DNA of 64,000 nt from DMER64 sp964600385. Its GTDB lineage: Bacteria; Bacteroidota; Bacteroidia; Bacteroidales; UBA932. A program made the position numbers and the translations under genes. Every line of letters begins with the position of its first letter. The first letter of the stretch is position 1. The notes under the pieces were generated by a model. The model made no database searches. It was given only the letters and a program-made list of their open reading frames with translations, and was not told where the DNA came from. The stretch spans positions 270,319 through 334,318 of the forward strand of contig CAZRJC010000001.1 in NCBI GenBank assembly GCA_964600385.1, written 5' to 3'. This document shows positions 35,972-47,268 of this stretch, one piece after another.

Positions 35972-37906
35972 TTAGTTTGTTAAATTTTTTACTTCATTAT
36001 TAATAAAGGCCACAAATTCTTCTTTTGTCATGGAGCCTTTATCGCCTTCTCCCTGTTTACGCACAGACACCGTTCCGGCCATTTCTTCTTTCTCTCCCAC
36101 TACCAAAAGATACGGAATCCGCTTTAACTCATTCTCTCTAATCCGCTTACCTATGGTTTCATTACGGTCGTCCAGCGAGGCGCGAAGTTCGGAATTATTC
36201 AAGAAATCACAAACTTTTTTTGCAAAATCGTTAAATTTCTCACTTACAGGCAGTACGACAACCTGCTCCGGAGCCAGCCAAAGCGGGAATTTTCCACCCG
36301 TATGTTCCAGTAATACAGCGACAAAGCGTTCCATCGATCCAAAAGGTGCTCTGTGGATCATAACAGGGCGGTAACGTTTGTCATCTGATCCAATGTATTC
36401 CAATTCAAACCGTTCGGGCAGGTTATAATCCACCTGGATTGTTCCCAGCTGCCATTTACGGCCTATCGCATCGCGAACCATAAAATCGAGCTTGGGACCG
36501 TAGAAGGCGGCTTCACCCTGAACTACAACTGTCTTGAGACCTTTTTCTGCAGCTGCATCAATAATTGCAGCCTCGGCCTTTTCCCAGTTTTCATCCGAAC
36601 CAATGTATTTATTCTTGTCCTTGGGATCACGTAAAGAAACCTGGGCTGTGAATTCATTAAAGCTCAGCGTTTTAAAAATATAGAGTACAATATCTATCAC
36701 CTTGCAGAATTCTTCCTTTATCTGGTCGGGACGACAGAAAATATGGGCATCGTCCTGAGTAAAGCCGCGGACACGGGTTAACCCGTGCAATTCACCGCTC
36801 TGCTCGTAACGGTAAACTGTTCCAAATTCAGCCAAACGTACGGGCATATCTTTGTAGGAACGGGGTTTGGATTTATATATTTCGCAATGGTGCGGACAAT
36901 TCATGGGCTTGAGCAGAAACTCCTCGCCTTCCTGGGGTGTCTTTATGGGTTTAAAGCTGTCTGCTCCGTATTTGGCATAGTGTCCGCTGGTGACATAGAG
37001 TTCCTTCTGACCAATATGCGGAGTGATCACCTGTTGATAGCCGTGAGCCTTCTGAACGCCTTTAAGAAAATTTTCGAGACGTTCCCTGAGAGCGGCGCCG
37101 CGGGGCAGCCACAAAGGCAAACCCTGGCCCACACGGGACGAGAAGGTAAACAATTCCAATTCCTTGCCCAGCTTCCTGTGATCGCGTTTCTTTGCTTCTT
37201 CCAACATGGTCACATACTCATCGAGCATGGATTTCTTTGGGAAGGTTATGCCGTAAATACGGGTGAGCATCTGGCGTTTTTCATCACCACGCCAGTAAGC
37301 GCCGGCAATGGAAGTCAGTTTAATGGCCTTGATGACCGATGTATCGGGAATATGAGGTCCGCGGCACAGATCGGTGAAGGAACCATTGGTGTAAAACGAG
37401 ATGGTTCCGTCTTCCAGGTCTCCGATCAACTCGCACTTGTAAGGATCACCTTTGTCCATATAAGTCTTCATGGCCTCCTCCTTGGAAACATCCCTGCGCA
37501 CGAAAGCCTGTTTACTTCTGGCCATTTCGAGCATTTTCTGTTCAATGGCAGCGAGGTCAGCTTCCACCAGAGCTCTTCCCCCGAGATCCACGTCGTAGTA
37601 AAAACCGTTTTCAATAGCCGGTCCGATGCCAAACTTCACCCCGGGATACAAAATCTCAAGAGCCTCTGCCATCAGATGCGATGAAGAATGCCAGAAGACC
37701 TGCTTGCCCTGCTCATCTTCCCATTTGAAAAATTTAAGCGTCGCATCCTTATTGACAGGTGTCTGTATGTCCATGGTTTTGTCGTTCACACTTACTGCCA
37801 ACACTTCTGAGGCCAGCCTGGGGCTTATGCTCTCGGCAATCTGATAACCTGTTGTTCCGGCTTCGTATTGCCGCTGTTTTCCGTCAGGGAAAGTAATGGT
37901 AATCAT
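35972..37906 (-). CDS. thrS: threonine--tRNA ligase
   Basis: Charges tRNA-Thr. The full-length 644 residues run TGS domain (1-62), the N2 editing domain with HSSSHLMAEALEILYP and a later Cys-containing segment (TDLCRGPHIPDTS), the class II core (NCPHHCEIYKSKPRSYKDMPVRLAEFGTVYRYE; GLTRVRGFTQDDAHIF) and the anticodon-binding domain (PVSEKFNDFAKKV). First gene of thrS-infC-rpmI-rplT; an exact -7 box precedes it. The upstream leader is short, so I see no T-box or operator-like structure. Confidence 0.98.
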   Translation of the reverse strand: MITITFPDGKQRQYEAGTTGYQIAESISPRLASEVLAVSVNDKTMDIQTPVNKDATLKFFKWEDEQGKQVFWHSSSHLMAEALEILYPGVKFGIGPAIENGFYYDVDLGGRALVEADLAAIEQKMLEMARSKQAFVRRDVSKEEAMKTYMDKGDPYKCELIGDLEDGTISFYTNGSFTDLCRGPHIPDTSVIKAIKLTSIAGAYWRGDEKRQMLTRIYGITFPKKSMLDEYVTMLEEAKKRDHRKLGKELELFTFSSRVGQGLPLWLPRGAALRERLENFLKGVQKAHGYQQVITPHIGQKELYVTSGHYAKYGADSFKPIKTPQEGEEFLLKPMNCPHHCEIYKSKPRSYKDMPVRLAEFGTVYRYEQSGELHGLTRVRGFTQDDAHIFCRPDQIKEEFCKVIDIVLYIFKTLSFNEFTAQVSLRDPKDKNKYIGSDENWEKAEAAIIDAAAEKGLKTVVVQGEAAFYGPKLDFMVRDAIGRKWQLGTIQVDYNLPERFELEYIGSDDKRYRPVMIHRAPFGSMERFVAVLLEHTGGKFPLWLAPEQVVVLPVSEKFNDFAKKVCDFLNNSELRASLDDRNETIGKRIRENELKRIPYLLVVGEKEEMAGTVSVRKQGEGDKGSMTKEEFVAFINNEVKNLTN

Positions 37907-37940
37907 AAATATCTGTTTTAGTACCTTTTATTTGAACTTG

Positions 37941-37948
37941 CAAATTTA
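37941..37948 (-). promoter_or_regulatory. -7 promoter box for thrS-infC-rpmI-rplT
   Basis: Minus-strand TAAATTTG is an exact TAnnTTTG match, with a predicted leader of about 30 bases. It lies in the 93-base divergent gap between thrS and the DUF4199 gene. No clear -33 element. Confidence 0.5.
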
Positions 37949-37999
37949 GGTATTTTTTAAAAAAATCCGTTACTTTGTATCTTAAACCTAAACGATTTA

Positions 38000-38512
38000 T
38001 TGATGAACTCTTCATTTTGGAATAAAGCGGCGATAAACGGTTTGCTGCTGGCCTTTGTTTCCATCCTCATGATGGTAATACAAACCGTATTCGATCCGGG
38101 CAAAGCAATGGGCATAGTTCTGTGGGTTGTAAAACTTGTCGGGACTGTCGGGCTGCTCTATTATTTCATGAAAGAATTTGGAAAACAGGTTGAAACCTAT
38201 GCCTATTCAGATGCATTCAAATTTGGTCTGGCTGTTTCATTCTTTTCGTCCATCATTGCCTCGTGCTATTATTTTATACATGTTGCTTTTCTTTTCCCCG
38301 ACGTGAACACCCAAATGACCAATGCACTCCTTATGGGCCTGGAACAATCCGGCGCTACCTCGGCAATGAACACAGATAAACTGATAGCCAACCTGCCGCT
38401 CATTGTCTGCATTTCGCAGTTCTTCTATATGAACATCCTGGGGCTTTTATGGTCATCCATCCTGGGCGGTTCTTCAAAACACAAAGATCCTGCTACACCT
38501 TTTGACAGATAA
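38000..38512 (+). CDS. DUF4199 integral membrane protein
   Basis: A 170-residue inner-membrane protein with four predicted helices (about residues 10-30, 37-57, 75-98, 132-155). The pattern AINGLLLAFVSILMMVIQ and YSDAFKFGLAVSFFSSIIASCYYFI is that of DUF4199, common in Bacteroidota. Function unknown. It stands 3 bases before the glycosyltransferase gene, so the two are probably co-transcribed; it may assist or accompany that membrane glycosyltransferase (inference). Confidence 0.85.
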   Translation: MMNSSFWNKAAINGLLLAFVSILMMVIQTVFDPGKAMGIVLWVVKLVGTVGLLYYFMKEFGKQVETYAYSDAFKFGLAVSFFSSIIASCYYFIHVAFLFPDVNTQMTNALLMGLEQSGATSAMNTDKLIANLPLIVCISQFFYMNILGLLWSSILGGSSKHKDPATPFDR

Positions 38513-38515
38513 CCC

Positions 38516-39487
38516 ATGGACCTGTCCGTAATCATTGCTTTGCTCAACGAGCAGGAATCCCTGCCCGAATTACTTTCCCTGATCCGTGGAGTGCTCTCGC
38601 AACCGGTGGAGAGCAACGGAGGTCGCCCTCTTGAATATGAAGTGATCTTTGTAGACGACGGAAGCACGGACCTATCCTGGTCCTTCATTTCGGCCGAGGC
38701 CGGAAAGGATCCGAGGGTGCACGGAATCCGTTTCAGGCGCAATTACGGGAAATCTGCTGCTTTGTTCTGCGGATTCGAAGCCTCAAAAGGGAATGTAGTC
38801 ATCACAATGGACGCCGATCTTCAGGACAGCCCCTACGAGATTCCCGCACTGTATTCCATGGTGGCCGACGGCACTTACGATCTGGTCTCGGGATGGAAAA
38901 AGAAACGGAAAGACGGGTTATTTTCCAAAAACATACCCTCCAAAATTTACAATGCCACCGCCCGCCGGGTCACCGGCATAAAGCTTCATGATATGAACTG
39001 CGGCCTGAAGGCTTACAGAAAAGAGGTGGTGAAACACATTGAAGTCTACGGCGAGATGCACCGTTATATCCCCTACCTGGCTAAAGAAGCAGGTTTTTCG
39101 CGCATAGGTGAAAAGCCGGTGGTTCACCAGGCCCGAAAATACGGACGGAGTAAATTCGGCCTCAGTCGTTTCGTAAACGGATACCTCGATCTGCTTTCCC
39201 TTTGGTTCTTGTCCAAATTCGGGAAAAAGCCCATGCATATCTTTGGGTTATTCGGATCGCTTATGTTCATTGCCGGGGGCATTATTGCCCTGTGGCTAAT
39301 AATCCAGAAACTTTACTGGCAATCACACGGTCTGCCGTTCCGTTCTGTTACCGATCAGCCTCTTTTTTACCTTTCCCTGCTGGCCATTATCCTGGGTATG
39401 CAACTGTTTCTGGCCGGTTTCCTGGGAGAATTGATTTCGCGCAATGCTACAGAGCGAAACCACTATAACATATCCGAAAAGTGTTAA
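38516..39487 (+). CDS. family 2 membrane glycosyltransferase (DPM1/GtrB-like)
   Basis: A 323-residue GT-A-fold enzyme likely to transfer a sugar from a nucleotide donor to a polyprenyl phosphate on the cytoplasmic face. The catalytic N-domain shows FVDDGSTDLSW, RRNYGKSAALFCGFEA, TMDADLQDSPYEI (DxD-like) and HDMNCGLKAYRKEV. Two C-terminal membrane helices (about 235-257 and 275-300) match GtrB/DPM1-type enzymes. It sits between DUF4199 and rlmD; its last 44 bases are shared with rlmD. Donor sugar unknown. Confidence 0.9.
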   Translation: MDLSVIIALLNEQESLPELLSLIRGVLSQPVESNGGRPLEYEVIFVDDGSTDLSWSFISAEAGKDPRVHGIRFRRNYGKSAALFCGFEASKGNVVITMDADLQDSPYEIPALYSMVADGTYDLVSGWKKKRKDGLFSKNIPSKIYNATARRVTGIKLHDMNCGLKAYRKEVVKHIEVYGEMHRYIPYLAKEAGFSRIGEKPVVHQARKYGRSKFGLSRFVNGYLDLLSLWFLSKFGKKPMHIFGLFGSLMFIAGGIIALWLIIQKLYWQSHGLPFRSVTDQPLFYLSLLAIILGMQLFLAGFLGELISRNATERNHYNISEKC

Positions 39488-40826
39488 ACTGACGCAGATG
39501 CACCCGGGAGGAAGAGCCTTTTCCCCGGACAAAATCTACGTAAGCGGCGGCATTCCCGGCGAAGAAGTGGAGATTATCAAAGAACGCCGCAAAGGATTCC
39601 GCTGCGGCAGAGTGACAAACGTATTAATCCCCTCGCCATACAGAATATTACCTTTCTGTCCCCACGCACAGGAATGCGGAGGTTGTCCCTGGCAGCATAT
39701 AAGTTATGAAGGACAACTCCTCTGGAAGAAAGAAATCCTCCTGGGGGCGCTTCAAAAGTACGCAATACCCCTGCCACCCGAAGGCATTCCCGATGTTTTG
39801 CCGAGCCCGCTGTTAAAAGGATACCGCAATAAAGCCGAGTATACTTTCGAGGCCGGAACTCCGGGCATGCAGGAGAATGTCATGGGATTTCACAACGCCG
39901 AAGACCGGAATAGAGTATTCGACTGCCGCGAATGTTCTCTCGTTCCGGAAGACCTGCACCGATTTGCCCTTCAGGTAAAAAAAACCGCGCTGGAACAAAA
40001 TATTCCATTCTACCATTACGCCAGCCGTACCGGCCTGCTCCGTAATGTGTTGCTTCGCTGTACCACAAAAGGGGACCTTTGTGTTGTCCCCGGATTCAGC
40101 CGCTGCGAAACCGGAGTTATCGAACCTTTTATGGAGGCGCTCAGTACTTCCTGCCCCGGGGTGACCTCGTGGTATTATTGCACAGATTCCGTCTTTTTTC
40201 ATTTTGCCGGTGATACGTACATGCATGAGACCTCACAGGGACTTGATTTTCTCATAAGTCCGGCGGCATTTTATCAGCCAAATCCCTTACAGGCAAACCG
40301 TTTGTATGGAACCGTGCTCGAAATGGCCAATAACGTACTCACAACAGATCGCAATGTCATTTCGCAAACGGCTCCAATTTTCGACCTGTATACCGGGATA
40401 GGAACCATGGCCTGCATGCTGGCCGCCCTGGACAAGGAAAGACATGTTACTGGCATTGAAGGAAATGCAGCTGCAGTGGGTGATGCCGTAAAAAATGCAT
40501 CCCGGAACGGGTTGAAAAATGTGGACTTTATTACAGGGGATATTCTTGAAACCTTTACCACCGGTTTTGTTTCAGGTTATGAACAACCGGCTCTGATTGT
40601 GCTCGATCCGCCCCGCAGCGGCACACTCACCGAGATTAAAAAAGCCACTATTGCATCGCAGACGCGACACATCATTTACGTAAGCTGCAATCCGGTTTCC
40701 CTGGCCTGGGATCTGAAGCAATTGTGTGAAGGAGGGTATGTCGTAAAAGAGATCAGGCCGCTGGATATGTTTCCCTATACACAGCACGTAGAGACGATTG
40801 TACTTTGCAGCAGGCAGGACCTTTAA
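39444..40826 (+). CDS. rlmD: 23S rRNA (uracil-C5)-methyltransferase, RlmD/RumA type
   Basis: A 460-residue SAM-dependent rRNA methyltransferase with an N-terminal TRAM domain (about 10-70). The [4Fe-4S] cysteines are CPHAQECGGCPWQH and FDCRECSL. The SAM-binding region is FDLYTGIGTMACMLA, followed by VLDPPRSG and the catalytic Cys in YVSCNPVSLAWDL. Homologs methylate U747 or U1939 of 23S rRNA (RlmC/D); which one here is not certain. The ATG at 39444 overlaps the glycosyltransferase by 44 bases. It keeps the start of the TRAM domain, which an alternative ATG at 39498 would cut. Confidence 0.92.
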   Translation: MLQSETTITYPKSVKLTQMHPGGRAFSPDKIYVSGGIPGEEVEIIKERRKGFRCGRVTNVLIPSPYRILPFCPHAQECGGCPWQHISYEGQLLWKKEILLGALQKYAIPLPPEGIPDVLPSPLLKGYRNKAEYTFEAGTPGMQENVMGFHNAEDRNRVFDCRECSLVPEDLHRFALQVKKTALEQNIPFYHYASRTGLLRNVLLRCTTKGDLCVVPGFSRCETGVIEPFMEALSTSCPGVTSWYYCTDSVFFHFAGDTYMHETSQGLDFLISPAAFYQPNPLQANRLYGTVLEMANNVLTTDRNVISQTAPIFDLYTGIGTMACMLAALDKERHVTGIEGNAAAVGDAVKNASRNGLKNVDFITGDILETFTTGFVSGYEQPALIVLDPPRSGTLTEIKKATIASQTRHIIYVSCNPVSLAWDLKQLCEGGYVVKEIRPLDMFPYTQHVETIVLCSRQDL

Positions 40827-40831
40827 AATAA

Positions 40832-41290
40832 TCAGAGGGGCCGGTTCAGATAACTGTCGTAGGACTGGGCCTTGGGCCTGTAAGAACTTTCGAACAAAGG
40901 AGACGATATAAGAAAATCGGCCGTCGCACGGTTACTGGCCGTAGGAATATTATACAGGTTGGAAATACGCAGCAAAGCCTTCACATCTACGTCATGAGGC
41001 TGTTGTTGCATGGGGTCCCAGAAAAAAAACAGCATGTCTATTTTTCCGTCTGCGATAAGTGCTCCCAGTTGCTGATCTCCGCCAAGGGGTCCCGACTTAA
41101 GAAGGTTAATTACAATATGGGGATGGCTTACTGAAAGAGCCCTGTTAATGGTCTCTTCCACCATACGTCCCGTAGTGCCCGTGCAAACAAGGGTATGATT
41201 GGCCAGGCGTTCTTTGTTGAATTCCACCCATTCTATCAGATCCTTTTTGCAATGGTCGTGCGCCACAAGCGCTAAAGTTTTTTTCTTCAT
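40832..41290 (-). CDS. mgsA: methylglyoxal synthase
   Basis: Converts dihydroxyacetone phosphate to methylglyoxal and phosphate, a bypass relieving sugar-phosphate stress. A 152-residue Rossmann-like protein with ALVAHDHCKKDLIEWV, TGTTGRM, KSGPLGGDQQLGALIADGKID (catalytic Asp in GGD) and FFWDPMQQQPHDVDVKALLR (active-site His). It lies 12 bases downstream of lpdA in a secA-lpdA-mgsA run and converges on rlmD with a 5-base gap. Confidence 0.96.
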   Translation of the reverse strand: MKKKTLALVAHDHCKKDLIEWVEFNKERLANHTLVCTGTTGRMVEETINRALSVSHPHIVINLLKSGPLGGDQQLGALIADGKIDMLFFFWDPMQQQPHDVDVKALLRISNLYNIPTASNRATADFLISSPLFESSYRPKAQSYDSYLNRPL

Positions 41291-41302
41291 TTGAATATAA
41301 AA

Positions 41303-42679
41303 TTAAATATTCACGGCCTCACCCAAAGCCATGGCGGCTGCTTCCATGATACCTTCGCTCATGGTGGGATGAGGAAAAACAGAATGCATTATTTCCCTGG
41401 CCGTGACTTTTTTGTTAAGTAAGGCAACCATGCCGCCTATCATCTCAGTGGCATGTGCACCTATCATGTGCGCTCCAAGTAATTCTCCGGAATCTGCCAG
41501 GAAAATGAGCTTGATGAATCCGTCCCTTTCCCCGGCCGCAGCTGCTTTACCCGAGGCTGTGAAAGGGAATTTGCCAATCCTGATGTCCAGTCCTTTGGCT
41601 TTGGCGTCCCGCTCGCGCAGACCCACAGAAGCAATTTCGGGTGCGGCATAAATACAGCCCGGAATACTTGAATAGTTTACCCGGGGCACATTCAGGCCGG
41701 CCATCTGTTCCACGCAACTGATTGCCTCGGCAGACGCAACGTGAGCCAGAGCAGGTGTTCTCAGTACATCGCCTATGGCATATATTCCGGGTACCGAAGT
41801 CATATAACTTTCGTCTACAATAATATAACCACGGTCCGTTTTAATACCCGTTTCTTCCAGTCCCAGATCATTGGTATTGGGAATAACTCCTGCCGCAGAC
41901 AGGACCAACTCGGCTTCAACGGCCTCGGCCCCTTTCCTGGTCTCCACTTTCAGGATGACCCTGTCGGGATGCTTTTCTGCAGAAACCACTTTGGCACCGG
42001 GCATGACTTTCATTCCCAGCTTACGGAACGAACGGCTTAATTGGGCGGCTACTTCTTCGTCTTCTGTAGGCACTATTTGCTCCAGGTATTCAATAAGAGT
42101 GACTTTGGTCCCCATACTGGTGTAGAAATAAGCCATTTCGCTTCCAATGGCTCCCGACCCGATAATAGCCATTGTAGCAGGTATTCTTTCCGGCATAAGC
42201 GCCTGGCGGTATCCTATTATTTTCTTTCCGTCAATGGGAGCCATCGGTAATGAATTGGAGCGGGCTCCGGTGGCTATGATTATCCTGGGCGATTCTATCC
42301 GTTCGTCTCCAACGGAAACAACGCCGGGGGCCGCTATCTTGCCCCTGCCAGGGATAAGTGTTACATTATGTTTTTTGAAGAGGAATTCAATGCCCTTTGA
42401 CATTTGCGCAGAAACAGCACGGCTTCTGGCAACTATTTGATGTATATCGGGTTCGAAGTTCCCGTCAGTTTTAATGCCGTAAGTTGCTGCGTTACGCGCC
42501 GTATTCAGCGCATCGGCACTTTTTAAAAGCGCCTTTGTTGGAATACAGCCCCAGTTCAGGCAAATACCGCCCAATTGCGCTCTTTCAATTACTGCTGTCT
42601 TGAAACCAAGTTGTGCAGCACGTACGGCCGCCACATATCCGCCCGGGCCCGAGCCAATAATCACTACGTCAAATACCAT
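41303..42679 (-). CDS. lpdA: dihydrolipoyl dehydrogenase
   Basis: The E3 flavoprotein of 2-oxo-acid dehydrogenase complexes or the glycine cleavage system; reoxidises dihydrolipoamide with NAD. It has 458 residues: FAD motif VIIGSGPGGYVAAVRAAQLG, redox disulfide GGICLNWGCIPTKALL, NAD motif AIIGSGAIGSEMAYFY, second FAD motif GIYAIGDVLRTPALAHVASAEA and C-terminal catalytic HPHPTMSE. It lies 6 bases downstream of secA. None of the other complex components is in the window. Confidence 0.96.
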   Translation of the reverse strand: MVFDVVIIGSGPGGYVAAVRAAQLGFKTAVIERAQLGGICLNWGCIPTKALLKSADALNTARNAATYGIKTDGNFEPDIHQIVARSRAVSAQMSKGIEFLFKKHNVTLIPGRGKIAAPGVVSVGDERIESPRIIIATGARSNSLPMAPIDGKKIIGYRQALMPERIPATMAIIGSGAIGSEMAYFYTSMGTKVTLIEYLEQIVPTEDEEVAAQLSRSFRKLGMKVMPGAKVVSAEKHPDRVILKVETRKGAEAVEAELVLSAAGVIPNTNDLGLEETGIKTDRGYIIVDESYMTSVPGIYAIGDVLRTPALAHVASAEAISCVEQMAGLNVPRVNYSSIPGCIYAAPEIASVGLRERDAKAKGLDIRIGKFPFTASGKAAAAGERDGFIKLIFLADSGELLGAHMIGAHATEMIGGMVALLNKKVTAREIMHSVFPHPTMSEGIMEAAAMALGEAVNI

Positions 42680-42685
42680 AATCTA

Positions 42686-45967
<3,282 letters not shown>

Positions 45968-46002
45968 ATTAGCAGTTTTTCGATAATTCTTCTTTTAACC
46001 TG

Positions 46003-46010
46003 CAAATGTA
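46003..46010 (-). promoter_or_regulatory. -7 promoter box for secA-lpdA-mgsA
   Basis: Minus-strand TACATTTG is an exact TAnnTTTG match, 35 bases upstream of secA, in the 67-base gap after the beta-helix lipoprotein gene. Confidence 0.5.
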
Positions 46011-46034
46011 CATTATTCTTCCCAATTATTCACT

Positions 46035-47255
46035 TTATCTGCACCAACCCGCGGTCCAGTCATTTCCAGATGGCACCGCACCTTTATAATCTCCAGCTGT
46101 AAAGAACGGGTCAACGGCATTCATATTCTTACCGCCCGAAACCGTTCCCACATAAGCGGAGGTAAACGAAAAGGTCTTGTTTATTCCGTTATTGGCATTG
46201 GAGGTAAACAGGTCCTGGGAATAGATACCCGCAGCGGCAGATACTCCGCTGGTGAGGAAGACATGATCAAGCACCGAGGTTCCGTTTGCCAGTGCCATTT
46301 CTGTCTCTGAAGTCTCTGTGGTAAGGCAGTTGGGTTTCCCCGTAACCAGGGCATTATATATCCCTGCCCGGGTTCCTGCCCTTAAACGAATCCCGCGTTT
46401 ATTTACTGAAGAACCGTTTCCGCACAGTGTCAGATTCGCCAATATCGGAGAAGAAACAGGTGCAGCGGTAAAATCTTTATTGTTATTATCGGCTTCAACC
46501 AGACAGTCGCACTCGTAGCCTATAACAGCCTCGCTCCCCTGAACTGCTAACAGGAATTGTCCTTTTCCGCACCAGCCTTCAGTCCAGTCGAACGAATCGT
46601 CACTATTGTCGGTTGCCACCAGGTATTTCACATTTACCGTACCGCCAAACCATTCAAAACCGTCGTCAGATCCCTTGTACGACTGCAGATGATCCACCAC
46701 GGTCCCGTTACCGACTCCATAGAAAGTAAATCCGTTGGCTTCTTTCTCTTCGCTGAACGCATACCCTGTGTATTCCACACGAATATAGCTTAACGTCCCT
46801 GAGTTATCGGCCACATTACTGCCTCCGTAAAGGGCATCGCCAATTTCAGATTTCGAAGTGGTTCCCGTTACGTTAATGGGAGCAAGACCGCAGATGTGTA
46901 CCCCGCCCCAGGCTCCCGCTTCTTTCCTTTCCGAGGTCATGACAACAGGATTTGCGGCCGTTCCGCGGGCATCAATCTTACCGCCCTGTTCTACAAGGAT
47001 ATAATCTACCACATCGTCGTCTTTGGCCACTATGATGACTCCCTGCTCAATAGTAAGGATTACCCCCGGTTTTACATGAACTCCGCCGGACAGGTTATAG
47101 GACATTCCGCTTTTAAGCGTTCTATCTGTCGTCAGCTCGCCGGAAAGATCCGTAGATTCTTCTTCTGGTTCGGTTTCTTTTTCACAGGAGACTGCCAATA
47201 TCAGTATCCCTAAAGCCATTACGGCCATTTTCCAATTCATTTTTTTCATTTTCAA
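46035..47255 (-). CDS. beta-helix-like surface lipoprotein paired with TonB receptor
   Basis: A 406-residue lipoprotein (lipobox LAVSC near residue 24, followed by an acidic EKETEPEEEST linker that suits outer-membrane or surface export). The body has short repeats typical of right-handed parallel beta-helices: VHVKPGVILTIEQGVIIVA, GGKIDARGTAANPVVMTS, GTLSYIRVEYTGYAF, TVVDHLQSYKGSDDGFEWFGG, KYLVATDNSDDSFDWTEG. Acidic turns (SDDGFEW, NSDDSFDW) could bind a cation or charged ligand. It starts 13 bases after the receptor stop, so it is the receptor's partner. A Pho-box-like array upstream of the operon suggests a role in uptake under phosphate starvation (inference). No enzymatic motif seen. Confidence 0.82.
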   Translation of the reverse strand: MKMKKMNWKMAVMALGILILAVSCEKETEPEEESTDLSGELTTDRTLKSGMSYNLSGGVHVKPGVILTIEQGVIIVAKDDDVVDYILVEQGGKIDARGTAANPVVMTSERKEAGAWGGVHICGLAPINVTGTTSKSEIGDALYGGSNVADNSGTLSYIRVEYTGYAFSEEKEANGFTFYGVGNGTVVDHLQSYKGSDDGFEWFGGTVNVKYLVATDNSDDSFDWTEGWCGKGQFLLAVQGSEAVIGYECDCLVEADNNNKDFTAAPVSSPILANLTLCGNGSSVNKRGIRLRAGTRAGIYNALVTGKPNCLTTETSETEMALANGTSVLDHVFLTSGVSAAAGIYSQDLFTSNANNGINKTFSFTSAYVGTVSGGKNMNAVDPFFTAGDYKGAVPSGNDWTAGWCR

Positions 47256-47268
47256 TTAATTTATTGAT

